DNA of 64,000 nt, taken from assembly GCF_003097135.1 (NCBI RefSeq), contig NZ_QEQL01000003.1, positions 1 through 64,000 on the forward strand. Direction: 5' to 3'. Each line of letters begins with the position of its first letter. Position 1 is the stretch's first letter. The notes below the pieces were generated by a model. It did no database searches and was not told where the DNA came from. It saw only the letters and a program-made list of their open reading frames with translations. The position numbers and the translations under genes are program-made. This document shows positions 1 through 9,221 of the stretch, piece by piece. This DNA is from Pseudomonas sp. URIL14HWK12:I12 (GTDB lineage Bacteria; Pseudomonadota; Gammaproteobacteria; Pseudomonadales; Pseudomonadaceae).

Positions 1-57
1 GCATCGCCGATGGTAGTGTGGGGTTTCCCCATGTGAGAGTAGGTCATCGTCAAGATT
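1..57 (+). rRNA. rrf: 5S ribosomal RNA, 3' end only (partial)
   Basis: The first 57 bases match the 3' third of a Pseudomonas 5S rRNA, including the GGTAGTGTGGGG / CCCC helix and the GAGAGTAGGTCATCG segment. The 5' part and presumably the 23S and 16S genes lie upstream, outside the window. A strong terminator hairpin follows at 68-99, as expected for the end of an rRNA operon. The exact 3' end, placed at about 57, is an estimate. Confidence 0.85.
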
Positions 58-67
58 CAAACCCAAC

Positions 68-99
68 AAAGCCCCGAGCGCATTCACGCTCGGGGCTTT
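68..99. terminator. Bidirectional rho-independent terminator
   Basis: A perfect 13-bp inverted repeat (AAAGCCCCGAGCG at 68-80 and its complement at 87-99) flanks a 6-base loop. The stem ends in A/T runs on both sides, so it can terminate both the rRNA operon on the plus strand and the receptor gene on the minus strand, whose stop codon is at 116-118. Confidence 0.85.
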
Positions 100-115
100 G
101 TCATTTCAGTGATGC

Positions 116-2590
116 TTAGAACTGATAGCTAAGGGTTACGGTGGCGTTACGTGCCTCGCCCATATAGCAATAGTTCAGGCTGGCGCAGGTGGCGATGTAT
201 CGCTCGTTGGTGAGGTTGTTGGCATTGAGCCTTACCTCCATGCCTTTGAGCCCGGCACGCCCCAGATCGTAGCCAATGGACGCGTCGTATAGCGTATAAG
301 CCGGCACCTTGAGCGTGTTCTCGGCGTCTACCCAACTTGAACCTACATAGCGTACTCCAGCGCCAAGGCTCAAGCCCGCCAGCGGCCCCCCCTGAAAGGC
401 GTAATCCGCCCACAGCGATGCCATGTGTCGCGGTGCCTGCGTGGGCGAGTTGCCCTTGTTGTCCGTCACACCGTCCACTGTACTGATCATGCGCTTGGCA
501 TACTGGATATCGGTAAAGGTGTAGCTGCCTACAACTTTCAATGCATCGGTGATCTGAGCATGCCCTTCCAGTTCGATACCTTGGGAACGTACCTGGCCAA
601 TAGGCCGGTAGAAATTCTCCTGAGGCAGCTTGGAGGCCAGGTTTTCCTGAACCACGTGAAAGAACGACGCGGTGAAGAGATCACTGGTGCCCGGCGGTTG
701 ATATTTCAGGCCCGCCTCCCACTGAGTACCTTCAGTAGGTGCCAACGGGTTGCCTGCGGCGTCGGCATAGGAGTTGGGGTTGAACGACTCGGAGTAGCTC
801 ACATAAGGCGCCACGCCATTATCGAATAGATAGAGCACACCGGCCCGCGTGGTCAGCTTGGTGCGGTCGTCTCCAATGCGGGTTCCTGCCGGCCTACCTG
901 TTTCCGCGATGCGGTTTTCATCCGAGGTTTTCATCCAGTCCTGGCGTACCCCCAGGGAGAACCGCCAATTACCGAGGTCGGCCAGGTCTTGCAGGTACAC
1001 CCCTGTTTGCTGAAGGCGCCGCAGGTAGCTGGTGGGGCTGCCATAGGTGACCGCGCTGTTACCGTACTGAGGATCGAAAGCGTCAATGGGCGCCAGGCTG
1101 CCGGTGGCCCAATCTACAACCGTTTTGCGCCGTTGATAGTCCACACCCAGTAGCGTGGTATGTGCGACAGGCCCTGTGTCGTACTCAGCCTGCATCATGT
1201 TGTCGATGATCCATGAGTGCAGTGTTTCGTCGGCGCCACTGTAGTACCGGTTCAACTCGTTGCTGGTCGCAGAGGTCCACCCGTAGGCATAGGTCTGGTC
1301 CAGTTTTACCCGTGAATCCAGATACCGAAAGTTTTGTCGTGCCGTGAAGGTGTCGTTGAAACGGTGCTCGAATTGGTAGCCGAAAGATTGTTGATCACGC
1401 TCATAGCGATCAAGCCCCGGCTCACCTTCGAAAAAATGCTCGGAAATGCGCTGGCCATTATGAGGATGCAGCGCACCGTCGGCAGGCAGGCCGCCGTGAT
1501 AGCCACCTTCTGGGTCGTGTTGCAGGTAGGCCTGCAAGGTCAATGAGGTGTCGTCAGTGAAGTTGATGGCTAGCGAAGGTACCAACGCGTAGCGTTTCTC
1601 TTCGGCATGGTCGAACTGCGTGTCTGATCGGTGAGCGAGCCCGGTCAGGCGGTAAGCAATGCGTTTGTCGTCGTCGAGCGGCCCGCTCAAGTCCAGGCCT
1701 ACGCTGCGCGTGCCTTGTGTCCCGGTGGTCAACTGCACCTGATGGTAGTCCTCGAACAGCGGCTTCTTGGTCGTAAGGGCGACCAGGCCGCCCGGCGAGC
1801 TTCGCCCGTAGAGCACCGAAGACGGCCCCTTGAGAATGTCGATCCGTTCCAGAAAATAGGGGTCGACCTGCATGGTGCTGTAAGTGCCGCTGTCGCCCAT
1901 GGACTTCAGCCCATCGACGTAGATGTTATCCACCGCCCCGTCATTGAAACCCCGCATCGCAACGTAGTCATAGCGATGGGTAGCGCCGTAGGGGTTGGTC
2001 AATACGCCAGGGGTGTAGCGCATTGCCTGAGCCACGGTCTGCGAGCCTTGATCGTCGATCTGCTGCCGGGTGACTACCGAAACGCTTTGGGAGGTTTCGG
2101 CCAGCGCCTTACTCGTTTTGGTGGCGACTTGGCTATGAGTTGCGTTGTAACCGTCGACCTGGCCCAGCGCGTTGCCTAGGCTGAATGCGGTGATATCGGT
2201 GCCAGGCAAGCTGATGGCGGTGGTATCGGGCATCGGTTCAAGCACATAGGCATCCCCGCCTTGAGCCTGCGCATAGAGGCCGCTGCCTTGAAGCAATCGA
2301 TCCAGCCCCTGGCTCACTGTGAATTGGCCGCGCAGCCCCGTGCTCTGCCTGCCTTGGGTCAGCGCAGGTGTTGAGGCGAGGTTGATACCCGCCTGCCGGG
2401 CGAACTGATTCAACGCCTGGTCCAAGGGGCCGGTCGGGATGTCGAAGGGCTGCACGGCCTGCTGCTCGCTGATAGATGCCGCCTGAGCGAGGTGCAGAGG
2501 CACTACCGAAACGGCGGTGCCTAGCACAGCCGCCTGAATCGCACGCTTGAAGGGGTGAAGTGGAAAACAAGGTGTCGCATGAGTGAGCAT
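116..2590 (-). CDS. TonB-dependent siderophore receptor with N-terminal signalling (STN) domain
   Basis: 824-aa outer-membrane receptor of the FpvA/FoxA/FecA type, importing a ferric siderophore with energy from TonB-ExbB-ExbD. The ATG at 2590 is chosen because AAGGA lies 9 bases upstream; the frame stays open to an in-frame ATG further up (2695), but no ribosome site supports it. A signal peptide comes first. Next comes an STN domain (about residues 40-120; FDIPTGPLDQALNQFARQAG is typical), which contacts the anti-sigma factor. A plug domain follows (YTPGV, MRGF, ERIDILKGPSSVLYG, PGG), then a 22-strand barrel ending in an aromatic residue (SYQF). The gene lies downstream of fecR and sigma genes, so its transcription is probably induced by its own substrate. 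From memory, the P. putida equivalent is called a ferrioxamine receptor, but the siderophore cannot be read from sequence. Confidence 0.92.
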   Translation of the reverse strand: MLTHATPCFPLHPFKRAIQAAVLGTAVSVVPLHLAQAASISEQQAVQPFDIPTGPLDQALNQFARQAGINLASTPALTQGRQSTGLRGQFTVSQGLDRLLQGSGLYAQAQGGDAYVLEPMPDTTAISLPGTDITAFSLGNALGQVDGYNATHSQVATKTSKALAETSQSVSVVTRQQIDDQGSQTVAQAMRYTPGVLTNPYGATHRYDYVAMRGFNDGAVDNIYVDGLKSMGDSGTYSTMQVDPYFLERIDILKGPSSVLYGRSSPGGLVALTTKKPLFEDYHQVQLTTGTQGTRSVGLDLSGPLDDDKRIAYRLTGLAHRSDTQFDHAEEKRYALVPSLAINFTDDTSLTLQAYLQHDPEGGYHGGLPADGALHPHNGQRISEHFFEGEPGLDRYERDQQSFGYQFEHRFNDTFTARQNFRYLDSRVKLDQTYAYGWTSATSNELNRYYSGADETLHSWIIDNMMQAEYDTGPVAHTTLLGVDYQRRKTVVDWATGSLAPIDAFDPQYGNSAVTYGSPTSYLRRLQQTGVYLQDLADLGNWRFSLGVRQDWMKTSDENRIAETGRPAGTRIGDDRTKLTTRAGVLYLFDNGVAPYVSYSESFNPNSYADAAGNPLAPTEGTQWEAGLKYQPPGTSDLFTASFFHVVQENLASKLPQENFYRPIGQVRSQGIELEGHAQITDALKVVGSYTFTDIQYAKRMISTVDGVTDNKGNSPTQAPRHMASLWADYAFQGGPLAGLSLGAGVRYVGSSWVDAENTLKVPAYTLYDASIGYDLGRAGLKGMEVRLNANNLTNERYIATCASLNYCYMGEARNATVTLSYQF

Positions 2591-2667
2591 CGGGCCAGGT
2601 CCTTGAATGAATGTCATGAAGCGCTCTAGGACAAAGCCGAACGAATTCACAAAACCCGACAAAAAAA

Positions 2668-3576
2668 TCAGCTTGCGGCTTCGACACTGACCCACCAGCG
2701 AGTGAGCCCGCCTATCCGTACGGGAAGAGACTGGGTGAGTAACTCAAGTAACCGGTCGGTATCGGCCAGTTTGTAGACGCCGGAGACCTGCAACTGAGCT
2801 ACCCCCTTGGCGTAGCGGACAACCCCGCTCCGATAGCGCGCCACCTCATCCAGAAAGGCCCCCAGCGGCATGCCCCGGGTAACGATCAGGCCGTCAACCC
2901 ACCCAGCAGGGTCGAACAGCGGTGCGACCAGGCCCGTATGCTCTGCGCTGGCTCTGGCCACCTGGCCGGGGCCCACATGCAAACGGCCCAGCCAAGCCTC
3001 ACCCTTGATAACCGCCAACTGCAGATAGCGCGGCTCCTGGCGCACCGTGACTTGAGCCGACTTCAGGGTTATCCACTGCTCGCCACTGAGCACCCGCATC
3101 GGCTGCTTGCTTTCGAGCAGCAGCTCGCCTCTGCTCAGTCGCAATTCGTCATCGCGCAGCCTGTCTACCGCGCTATGAGTATTCAGGGTCAGGCGTGCAC
3201 CGTTGGGCAGCGCGAAACGCTGTTGTTGGCCGGTGGTGGTCGCGAAGTCAGCGGCCCACGGCCCCCATCCTGCCTGATCGGCTGCCCACCACCCGGCGCT
3301 GGCGGTGCCCATGCTGCCAACTAGCAACTGAAGTGCACGGCGGCGACTGAGCCGCTGCTCAGTCGCTTCCAAGGCTTGGCGCGCGCCGGGCGTGCGCCGC
3401 AGGCTCTGGCCTAGGTCGGCGCTCAGCTGGTTTACCCTTTCCCAGGCCAATTGATGAGTGGGTGCAGCCTCGCACCAGCGCTGGCAGGCCTGTGACAGCT
3501 TCGGGTCGTGCTGGTTTTCACGCAGCCGCACCCACCACTGAGCGGCTTGGCGTACGGTGTCCGGTTCAGGCGTCAT
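2668..3576 (-). CDS. FecR-family anti-sigma factor / signal transducer
   Basis: 302-aa inner-membrane regulator that holds the adjacent ECF sigma factor inactive until the receptor's STN domain signals across the periplasm. The N-terminus (about residues 5-50; QAAQWWVRLRE, W in AWERV) is a DUF4880 cytoplasmic anti-sigma domain. A weakly hydrophobic stretch near residues 80-105 is the likely membrane crossing. The FecR domain follows (FALPNGARLTLNTHSAVD, LRLSRGELLLE), with a C-terminal STN-like half. The ATG at 3576 overlaps the end of the sigma gene by 11 bases, implying translational coupling; the open frame extends to 3726 inside the sigma gene but that part is not FecR-like. A 77-base gap separates it from the receptor. 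Confidence 0.9.
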   Translation of the reverse strand: MTPEPDTVRQAAQWWVRLRENQHDPKLSQACQRWCEAAPTHQLAWERVNQLSADLGQSLRRTPGARQALEATEQRLSRRRALQLLVGSMGTASAGWWAADQAGWGPWAADFATTTGQQQRFALPNGARLTLNTHSAVDRLRDDELRLSRGELLLESKQPMRVLSGEQWITLKSAQVTVRQEPRYLQLAVIKGEAWLGRLHVGPGQVARASAEHTGLVAPLFDPAGWVDGLIVTRGMPLGAFLDEVARYRSGVVRYAKGVAQLQVSGVYKLADTDRLLELLTQSLPVRIGGLTRWWVSVEAAS

Positions 3577-4057
3577 AGCGAAGTTGGTAGCAACGAAACA
3601 AGGCATCCGCCAGGTAGCGCTCAACCGTGCGCACGGAAACACCCAGGTGCCGGGCAATATCGGCGTGGGCCCACCCCTCGCATTGGGCCAGAAGAAACGC
3701 CTCGCGGGCTTTGGTTTTGAGGCCATCGAGCATCTGCGCCACTTGATCGAGCAGCTCCAACGCCAGCGCTTGAACTTCGGCGTTCGGTGCCTCGCCCTGG
3801 GGAAGGTTCGAGAGGGTTTCGAGCCAGGCTTTGCGGAGCTCTTCGCGGCGCCAATGATCGATTACCAGGCCGCGCGCGATCGTGCGCAGGAACGGCCTTG
3901 GGGCCAGCAGTTGCGGTGGCACCGGCTTTTGCAGCACCCGCAGGAACGTGTCCTGAGCCAAGTCAGCGGCATCGGCCGCATTGCCCAACCGGCTACGCAG
4001 CCAGGTATAGAGCCAGCCATGGTGGTGGTGATAGAGCGTCTGGACACAAGAGTACAC
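3566..4057 (-). CDS. ECF RNA polymerase sigma factor (FecI/FpvI type)
   Basis: 163-aa iron-starvation sigma factor. The sigma-70 region 2 core is visible (YTWLRSRLGNAADAADLAQ, DTFLRVL) as is region 4 (LDGLKTKAREAFLLAQCEGW, DIARHLGVSVRTVERYLADA). It should direct RNA polymerase to the receptor promoter. The start is a GTG at 4057 with no obvious Shine-Dalgarno sequence, but the N-terminal residues (VQTLYHHHHGWLYTWL) align with the usual family start. A Fur box lies 20 bases upstream at 4077-4095, so expression should rise under iron limitation. The cassette order is sigma, FecR, receptor. Confidence 0.92.
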   Translation of the reverse strand: MYSCVQTLYHHHHGWLYTWLRSRLGNAADAADLAQDTFLRVLQKPVPPQLLAPRPFLRTIARGLVIDHWRREELRKAWLETLSNLPQGEAPNAEVQALALELLDQVAQMLDGLKTKAREAFLLAQCEGWAHADIARHLGVSVRTVERYLADALFRCYQLRYDA

Positions 4058-4076
4058 GAGCGCACCGGTAACAAAT

Positions 4077-4095
4077 GATAATTAGTCTCATTGTC
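4077..4095. promoter_or_regulatory. Fur box upstream of the ECF sigma gene
   Basis: Read on the minus strand, the 19-mer GACAATGAGACTAATTATC matches the classic Fur consensus GATAATGATAATCATTATC at 15 of 19 positions. It lies just upstream of the sigma-factor start at 4057, where Fur binding would block transcription in iron-replete cells. Confidence 0.75.
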
Positions 4096-4130
4096 ACTGG
4101 CGTGCTATGGATTTGCAAGCACGGCCCTGT

Positions 4131-4832
4131 TCAGGCGCCGGCTGCGTCGGCCTTGTCGTCAAGGTAGCGATTGATCGCATCGATCGCACGCTGCAGGTGG
4201 ACCTCCAATAGCGCCACACACCGCTCGGTGTCGCGTGCCCTTGCCGCTTCGAGCTGGTCCCGATGATCCTGGTGGATAAGATCGGCCAGCCCCATCTCAA
4301 GCATATTGAAGCGCAGGAAGCGTTCCTCTTCTTCCAGGCCCTGGTCGATCAAGCGCAGTAGCCGGCGATTGCTCGCCTTGCCATAGAGCGCCATATGAAA
4401 GTCCCGGTTCAGCTGCGCCATCACACTGTAGTCCTGCTCGACCTCCAGCTGGTCGATGGCTTGCTGCGCGGTCGCAAGGTCCGTTTCGTCGAGCAGTGGC
4501 ACTGACAAGCGCAGGGCTTCTCGCTCCAGCAGCAAACGAAGATCGTACGCTTCACTGACGGTATCGTTGATCAATTCCGCGACCACTGCGCCCTTGTGGT
4601 GCACCACGGTAAGCAGCCCCTGGGCCTCTAGCTGGCGCAGGGCTTCGCGGACCGGCATACGGCTCACGCCATACAGGTTAGCCAGCTCTTGCTGGCGCAC
4701 CGCTGTGCCGGTAGGCAGGCTACCATCAAGGATGGCAAGGCGGATCCGTTCTTCGATGATGGCTCGAGCCAGGTGTGGTTGAAGCTGCTCAGCTTCCAAC
4801 ACTGCGCGAACCGGGCTTTTCTTCTTGGGCAC
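4131..4832 (-). CDS. GntR-family transcriptional regulator (FadR/FCD subfamily)
   Basis: 233-aa DNA-binding regulator. The N-terminal winged helix-turn-helix spans about residues 20-85 (IIEERIRLAILDGSLPTG, QELANLYGVSRMPVREALRQL, GLLTVVHHKGAVV). The C-terminal all-helical FCD ligand domain covers about residues 95-220, with the conserved acidic and histidine positions (YDLRLLLE, NRDFHMALY, DHRDQLEAARARD). Family members usually respond to small carboxylic acids. No metabolic operon is adjacent, so its target is unknown; it is divergent from lapG. It ends 35 bases from the Fur box of the sigma gene. Confidence 0.88.
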   Translation of the reverse strand: MPKKKSPVRAVLEAEQLQPHLARAIIEERIRLAILDGSLPTGTAVRQQELANLYGVSRMPVREALRQLEAQGLLTVVHHKGAVVAELINDTVSEAYDLRLLLEREALRLSVPLLDETDLATAQQAIDQLEVEQDYSVMAQLNRDFHMALYGKASNRRLLRLIDQGLEEEERFLRFNMLEMGLADLIHQDHRDQLEAARARDTERCVALLEVHLQRAIDAINRYLDDKADAAGA

Positions 4833-5116
4833 GTGTTTTCACCCTCTTGGGTTGGCGAACGCGGTTGTTTTCGACAAGGGGGCTTATCCCTCAGTTGCAC
4901 TTGCCGAAACCCTTCTATGCAGCAAGGGTATTACCGCTGTAGTGCCATCCTGATGCCAGCGGGCAGAATTACAAGACTTGCGACGGGCGAATGGGTAATT
5001 ACACCCAAGGTTCAATAACTTGGGCAAGGACTTCGAAGTCCCATTCATCGTATGTGAATTATTTGACAGAAAGTGATTGCATCGTGCCATTGTTTTTTGC
5101 TGAATGTACACGCACC
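4833..5116. promoter_or_regulatory. Divergent intergenic region between the GntR gene and lapG
   Basis: 284 bases without a convincing gene. A perfect -35 hexamer TTGACA lies at 5063-5068, 49 bases before the lapG start; the matching -10 is weak, so this is only a candidate promoter. An 8-bp palindrome GTAATTAC at 4995-5002 might bind a regulator, but nothing identifies it. Confidence 0.3.
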
Positions 5117-5845
5117 ATGCGCTCCTTTCCAGTGCTGGGCAGGGCAAGCGCCTTGGCAAAACGTACGACGCTTATCCGCAGGCTGGGCCACGGGTTACTG
5201 GCGTTCTGGCTCAGTGCCGGGATGCTGGCCGGCCTGCAAGCCGACTGGGACTTCAACACCATCAGCCGTAAGGCCGAAGCGCTATACGGCCCACTGGGCG
5301 CTGGTAAGCAGCGCATCGATGCCTGGCAGAAACTGCTGTTGGCGCAGCGCCAGAGCGGCGAGATGGAAAAGCTTACGGCGGTGAACCTGTTTTTCAACCG
5401 GCAAATGCGCTACGTGGAAGACATCGACCTCTGGGGCCAGGTCGACTATTGGGAAACCCCGATCGAGGCCTTGTGGAAGGGTGCAGGCGACTGTGAAGAC
5501 TACGCCATCGCCAAATACTTCAGCCTCAGGCACCTAGGCGTTGCCTCCGACAAACTGCGCATCACCTACGTCAAGGCGTTGCGGCAGAACCGCGCGCACA
5601 TGGTGCTGACCTACTACCCAACGCCGGAGGCTGTGCCGTTGGTGCTCGACAGCCTGCAAGACCCGATTCAGCCTGCCACCGAGCGCACTGACCTGCTGCC
5701 GGTGTACTCCTTCAACGGCGAGGGCTATTGGTTGGCTGGCAGCGGTTCGAACAAACGGGTGGGAGATGCCAAGCGGCTGTCCCGCTGGCAAGATGTCATT
5801 CAAAAAATGACCGCCGAGGGTTTTCCCACGCCGGTCGAACAGTAA
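5117..5845 (+). CDS. lapG: LapG, periplasmic cysteine protease that releases LapA
   Basis: 242-aa bacterial transglutaminase-like cysteine proteinase. An N-terminal hydrophobic signal (about residues 22-42) exports it to the periplasm. The catalytic triad of the family is visible: Cys126 in GDCEDYA, His161 in AHMV and Asp178 in VLDSL. LapG is calcium dependent and cleaves the N-terminal TAAG site of LapA, freeing cells from the surface; c-di-GMP-bound LapD sequesters it. The ATG at 5117 is preferred because the frame upstream of it (open back to 4991) lacks signal-peptide character. lapD begins 11 bases after the stop, so the two are co-transcribed. Confidence 0.95.
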   Translation: MRSFPVLGRASALAKRTTLIRRLGHGLLAFWLSAGMLAGLQADWDFNTISRKAEALYGPLGAGKQRIDAWQKLLLAQRQSGEMEKLTAVNLFFNRQMRYVEDIDLWGQVDYWETPIEALWKGAGDCEDYAIAKYFSLRHLGVASDKLRITYVKALRQNRAHMVLTYYPTPEAVPLVLDSLQDPIQPATERTDLLPVYSFNGEGYWLAGSGSNKRVGDAKRLSRWQDVIQKMTAEGFPTPVEQ

Positions 5846-5856
5846 CTGGAGCGTCG

Positions 5857-7803
5857 ATGTCTCTGTTCAAGCAATTGCTGATCGCCATATGCCTGTTCCT
5901 GGCCGTTGCCTTCACCGGCAGCTTCATGGTCAGCCTCGAGAGCTCGCGCAGCCAGTATGTCAACCAGCTGCGCTCGCATGCACAGGATGCCGCCACAGCG
6001 CTCGCCCTGTCGCTCACGCCCAACATCGACGACCCCGCGATGGTCGAGCTGCTGGTCAGCTCCATCTTCGACAGTGGCTACTACGCCAGCATCAAGGTGG
6101 TCGACTTGGCCAACAACAAGGTGATGGTCGAGCGTGAAGCCGAGCCTGACCCCAATGGCGTGCCGCGCTGGTTTATCCGCTTGATCGGCCTGGATGCCGC
6201 GGGAGGCGACGCGCTGGTCAACCGCGGCTGGCAGCAAGCGGCACGGGTGGAAGTGGTCAGCCACCCGATGTTCGCCATCGCCAAGCTGTGGCAGAGCGCA
6301 TTGGGCAGCCTTGGCTGGCTGCTGCTCTGCGGGCTGATCAGCGGTGTGCTGGGCGCGCTGCTGCTGCGCCGGCAACTGCGGCCGCTGGACTACATGGTCG
6401 AGCAGTCCCACGCTATTGCCCGGCGGGAGTTCATGACCCTGCCCCAGTTGCCGCGTACGCCAGAGCTACGCCGTGTGGTGCTGGCGATGAACCAGATGGT
6501 CGAGAAACTCAAGGCGCTGTTCGTGGAACAAGCCGAGCGCAGTGAGAAGCTGCGCATCGAGTCGTATCAGGATGCCCTGACCGGCCTGGCCAACCGCCGC
6601 TATTTCGACATGCAGTTGCAAGCCCGCGTCAGCCAACTCGAAGAGAACCGCCCAGGCTACTTGCTATTGTTGCGGGTCAATGACCTGATCGGCTTGAACC
6701 AGCGCTTGGGAGGGGCAAAGGCCGACCAGTTGCTCAAGGCCGTGGCCCAAACCCTGGTGCGCCTGTGTGAGCGCCACCCTGAAACCACCAACCTGATCAG
6801 CCGTAGCCGAGGCGGCGAGTTCGCTGTACTTGCCCCGGGCCTACATGCCGACCAGGCCCAGGCCTTGGCCATCGCCATGGAAGCTTCGCTACAAAGCCTC
6901 AACGAAACCGGCGCCAGCGACGTGACCCCAGTTGCGCATATCGGCCTGGCCTCGTATGCCGCAGGCGACGCTCCGCAAGATTTGCTCAAGCTGGCCGACG
7001 AAGCCTTGGCGCAGGCCGAAAGCGCAGGCGGAACGCCTTGGGTGTGCCTGGAGCGGCAGGTGCGCACCGCTGTGGCCGAAGATCACCACAGTTGGCACCG
7101 GCTACTGGACCAAGCGCTGGAAAACGGCCAGTTCCAGCTGTACTTCCAACCGGTGGTCAGCAGTGAGGACCGCCAGCAGGTCATGCATTACAAAGTGCTC
7201 TCGCGCCTGCTCGGCAGCGACGGCAGCCCCATCGTTGCCGGCCGCTTCCTGCCATGGGTCGAGCGCTTCGGCTGGGCCGAGCGCCTGGACCATTTGATGG
7301 TCAAGCTGGTGCTGCAGCACATGGGCCAGCACCCAGGGCACTACGCGCTGAACCTCTCCGCGCCGATGCTGGGCAGCTCGCAGGGCTTGGCTCGGCTGTT
7401 CGAGCTACTGGGCCAGCACCCTGCGCTGGGCCCACGGCTGGTGTTCGAACTGGCCGAGGAGCATGTGCCTCAGCAATCGGTACTGGACAACCTGACTCGC
7501 CGCCTGCACAGCCTTGGCTACGGCCTGGCGCTGCAGCATTTCGGCGGCCGGTTCAGCATGATCGGCAACCTGGCGCACTTGGGCCTGGCCTACTTGAAGA
7601 TCGACGGCAGCTATATTCGCGCCATCGACAGCGAAAGCCACAAACGCCTGTTCATCGAGGCGATTCAGCGTGCCGCCCACAGCATCGACCTGCCCGTCGT
7701 CGCCGAGCGGGTCGAAACTGAAGGAGAGCTGCAGGTCATCGCCGAGATGGGTATCGAGGGCGTTCAGGGCCGGCTGGTGGGTGAGCCCGCGCCCTGGGCC
7801 TGA
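5857..7803 (+). CDS. lapD: LapD, inner-membrane c-di-GMP receptor controlling LapG
   Basis: 648 aa, the usual LapD length. Order: TM helix 1 (residues 5-25), periplasmic output domain (about 26-145, with the PRWFIRLIG loop that docks LapG), TM helix 2 (about 147-170), HAMP linker, degenerate GGDEF domain (RGGEF at 318-322) and degenerate EAL domain (KVLSRLL replaces the EAL motif). Both enzymatic signatures are lost, as expected for a receptor rather than an enzyme: c-di-GMP binds the EAL domain and the signal passes outward to capture LapG. GGAG precedes the ATG. The 3' end overlaps the convergent outer-membrane efflux gene by 40 bases. Confidence 0.95.
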   Translation: MSLFKQLLIAICLFLAVAFTGSFMVSLESSRSQYVNQLRSHAQDAATALALSLTPNIDDPAMVELLVSSIFDSGYYASIKVVDLANNKVMVEREAEPDPNGVPRWFIRLIGLDAAGGDALVNRGWQQAARVEVVSHPMFAIAKLWQSALGSLGWLLLCGLISGVLGALLLRRQLRPLDYMVEQSHAIARREFMTLPQLPRTPELRRVVLAMNQMVEKLKALFVEQAERSEKLRIESYQDALTGLANRRYFDMQLQARVSQLEENRPGYLLLLRVNDLIGLNQRLGGAKADQLLKAVAQTLVRLCERHPETTNLISRSRGGEFAVLAPGLHADQAQALAIAMEASLQSLNETGASDVTPVAHIGLASYAAGDAPQDLLKLADEALAQAESAGGTPWVCLERQVRTAVAEDHHSWHRLLDQALENGQFQLYFQPVVSSEDRQQVMHYKVLSRLLGSDGSPIVAGRFLPWVERFGWAERLDHLMVKLVLQHMGQHPGHYALNLSAPMLGSSQGLARLFELLGQHPALGPRLVFELAEEHVPQQSVLDNLTRRLHSLGYGLALQHFGGRFSMIGNLAHLGLAYLKIDGSYIRAIDSESHKRLFIEAIQRAAHSIDLPVVAERVETEGELQVIAEMGIEGVQGRLVGEPAPWA

Positions 7804-9221
7804 TCGGGCGGCTGCCAGCCGCCACCGAGCGCCAGAAACAGGTTCACCTGCTGCAAAGCGACTTGGGTATTGGCCACGGCCAGCTGCCCGCGCACGTCGG
7901 TATAAGTGCGGGTAGCTTGCAGGTCTTCCAGGAATGACTGGCGCCCTGCCATATAGAACCTGTGGGTCTGCTCGGCCGCATCGTGCGCCGAGCGCTCGGC
8001 ATCTTGCAACGCGTCTCGGCGCTCAAGGGCAGCGGTGTAGTTTGCCAGCGTGGTCTGGGTTTCTCGCACGGCGTTGAGCACCACACCATCGAAACGGGCC
8101 AGCGCCGCCTGTGTATCGGCCTCGGCGGCGCGCACTCGGGCGCGGGCGCCATTGGTAGGAACAGTCCAGTTGATCAGCGGACCGAACCCCCAGCGGTTGG
8201 TCGAGGGGTCACCCAAGTCTTCGGCGATCCCCACCGTGCCCACGGTCGCGCCAAAGCTGATGTCGGGATAGAGCTGGCCGGTCGCAACGCCGATCTGGGC
8301 AGTCGCTGCAGCCAGCTTGCGCTCGGCCTGGCGCACATCGGGGCGGCGCTTGAGCAACGCAGCACCGTCGCCGACCGGCAGCGCCTGGGCGATATGCGGC
8401 AACTCGGCGCAATGGTCGGTGCCGGCCGGCAACTGGCCGACTGGCCGCGCCAGCAGCATTGCCAGCTGGTACAGCCCGCCCTGGCGTTCGGCCTCGAACT
8501 TAGGCAGCTCCGCACGCAATGACTTGAACTGCGTTTGCGTCCGGGTCACCTGCGTCTCATCGCCCCTGCCCGCGTCACGCAGGCGCTGTGCCAGTTGCAC
8601 ACCCTGTTGCTGCAAATCCAGTGAGCGCAGGGCGATAGCGCGCTCCTCGTTAGCGGCACACACTTGGGTATAGGCCCGTACGACACTGGCCACCACGCTG
8701 ATGCGCGCCGTGTCGGCGGCTGCCTGCGCGGCATCGGCGTTGGCATTGGCGGCCTCCGCGCCACGCTGGAACACGCCCCACATGTCGAACTGATAGGAGG
8801 TCTTGATCGACAGCGCAGCGATATTGGCCACGGGTACCTTTTCGGTCAGCAGAAAAGCCTGCCCCGACTCCTGCAAGCGCTGCGCCTCACCACTGACGCT
8901 GGTGCTGAACCCACCCTGGCTTTGGGCGATTTCCAATTGGTTCTGTGCCCGAGCCAGGTTGGCGGCCGCCACTCTAAGGTCGGTATTGGCGGCAAGCGCC
9001 TGTTCGACCAGGCCATTGAGCTGCGGGTCGTTGTAAAGCCTCCACCAGTCGGCAGGCACCGGCTCGGAGACCACCTCCTGCGATTGGCCAGCCAACGGGC
9101 CTTGCAGGTCCGGGCGGTTGATCGCTGCCTGTTGCGGCAAGTGGTAGTCCGGCCCCATCACCTGGCAACCGCCCAGCACCAGCGCAAGGCTGGCGGCCAG
9201 CGAGGTCAGGGGTTTGCTCAT
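7764..9221 (-). CDS. Outer-membrane efflux lipoprotein (OprM/NodT family)
   Basis: 485-aa outer-membrane channel of an efflux pump. The N-terminal lipobox (VLGGC) marks it as a lipoprotein. Two RND-type outer-membrane factor repeats follow, with typical segments such as PADWWRLYNDPQLNGLVEQA, LRVAAANLARA and RRPDVRQAERKLAAATAQIG. AAGGAGAGG lies just before the ATG. The start overlaps the stop of the membrane fusion gene by 4 bases (ATGA), the last of several such junctions in this operon. The stop lies within the 3' end of lapD on the other strand. Confidence 0.92.
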   Translation of the reverse strand: MSKPLTSLAASLALVLGGCQVMGPDYHLPQQAAINRPDLQGPLAGQSQEVVSEPVPADWWRLYNDPQLNGLVEQALAANTDLRVAAANLARAQNQLEIAQSQGGFSTSVSGEAQRLQESGQAFLLTEKVPVANIAALSIKTSYQFDMWGVFQRGAEAANANADAAQAAADTARISVVASVVRAYTQVCAANEERAIALRSLDLQQQGVQLAQRLRDAGRGDETQVTRTQTQFKSLRAELPKFEAERQGGLYQLAMLLARPVGQLPAGTDHCAELPHIAQALPVGDGAALLKRRPDVRQAERKLAAATAQIGVATGQLYPDISFGATVGTVGIAEDLGDPSTNRWGFGPLINWTVPTNGARARVRAAEADTQAALARFDGVVLNAVRETQTTLANYTAALERRDALQDAERSAHDAAEQTHRFYMAGRQSFLEDLQATRTYTDVRGQLAVANTQVALQQVNLFLALGGGWQPPDQAQGAGSPTSRP

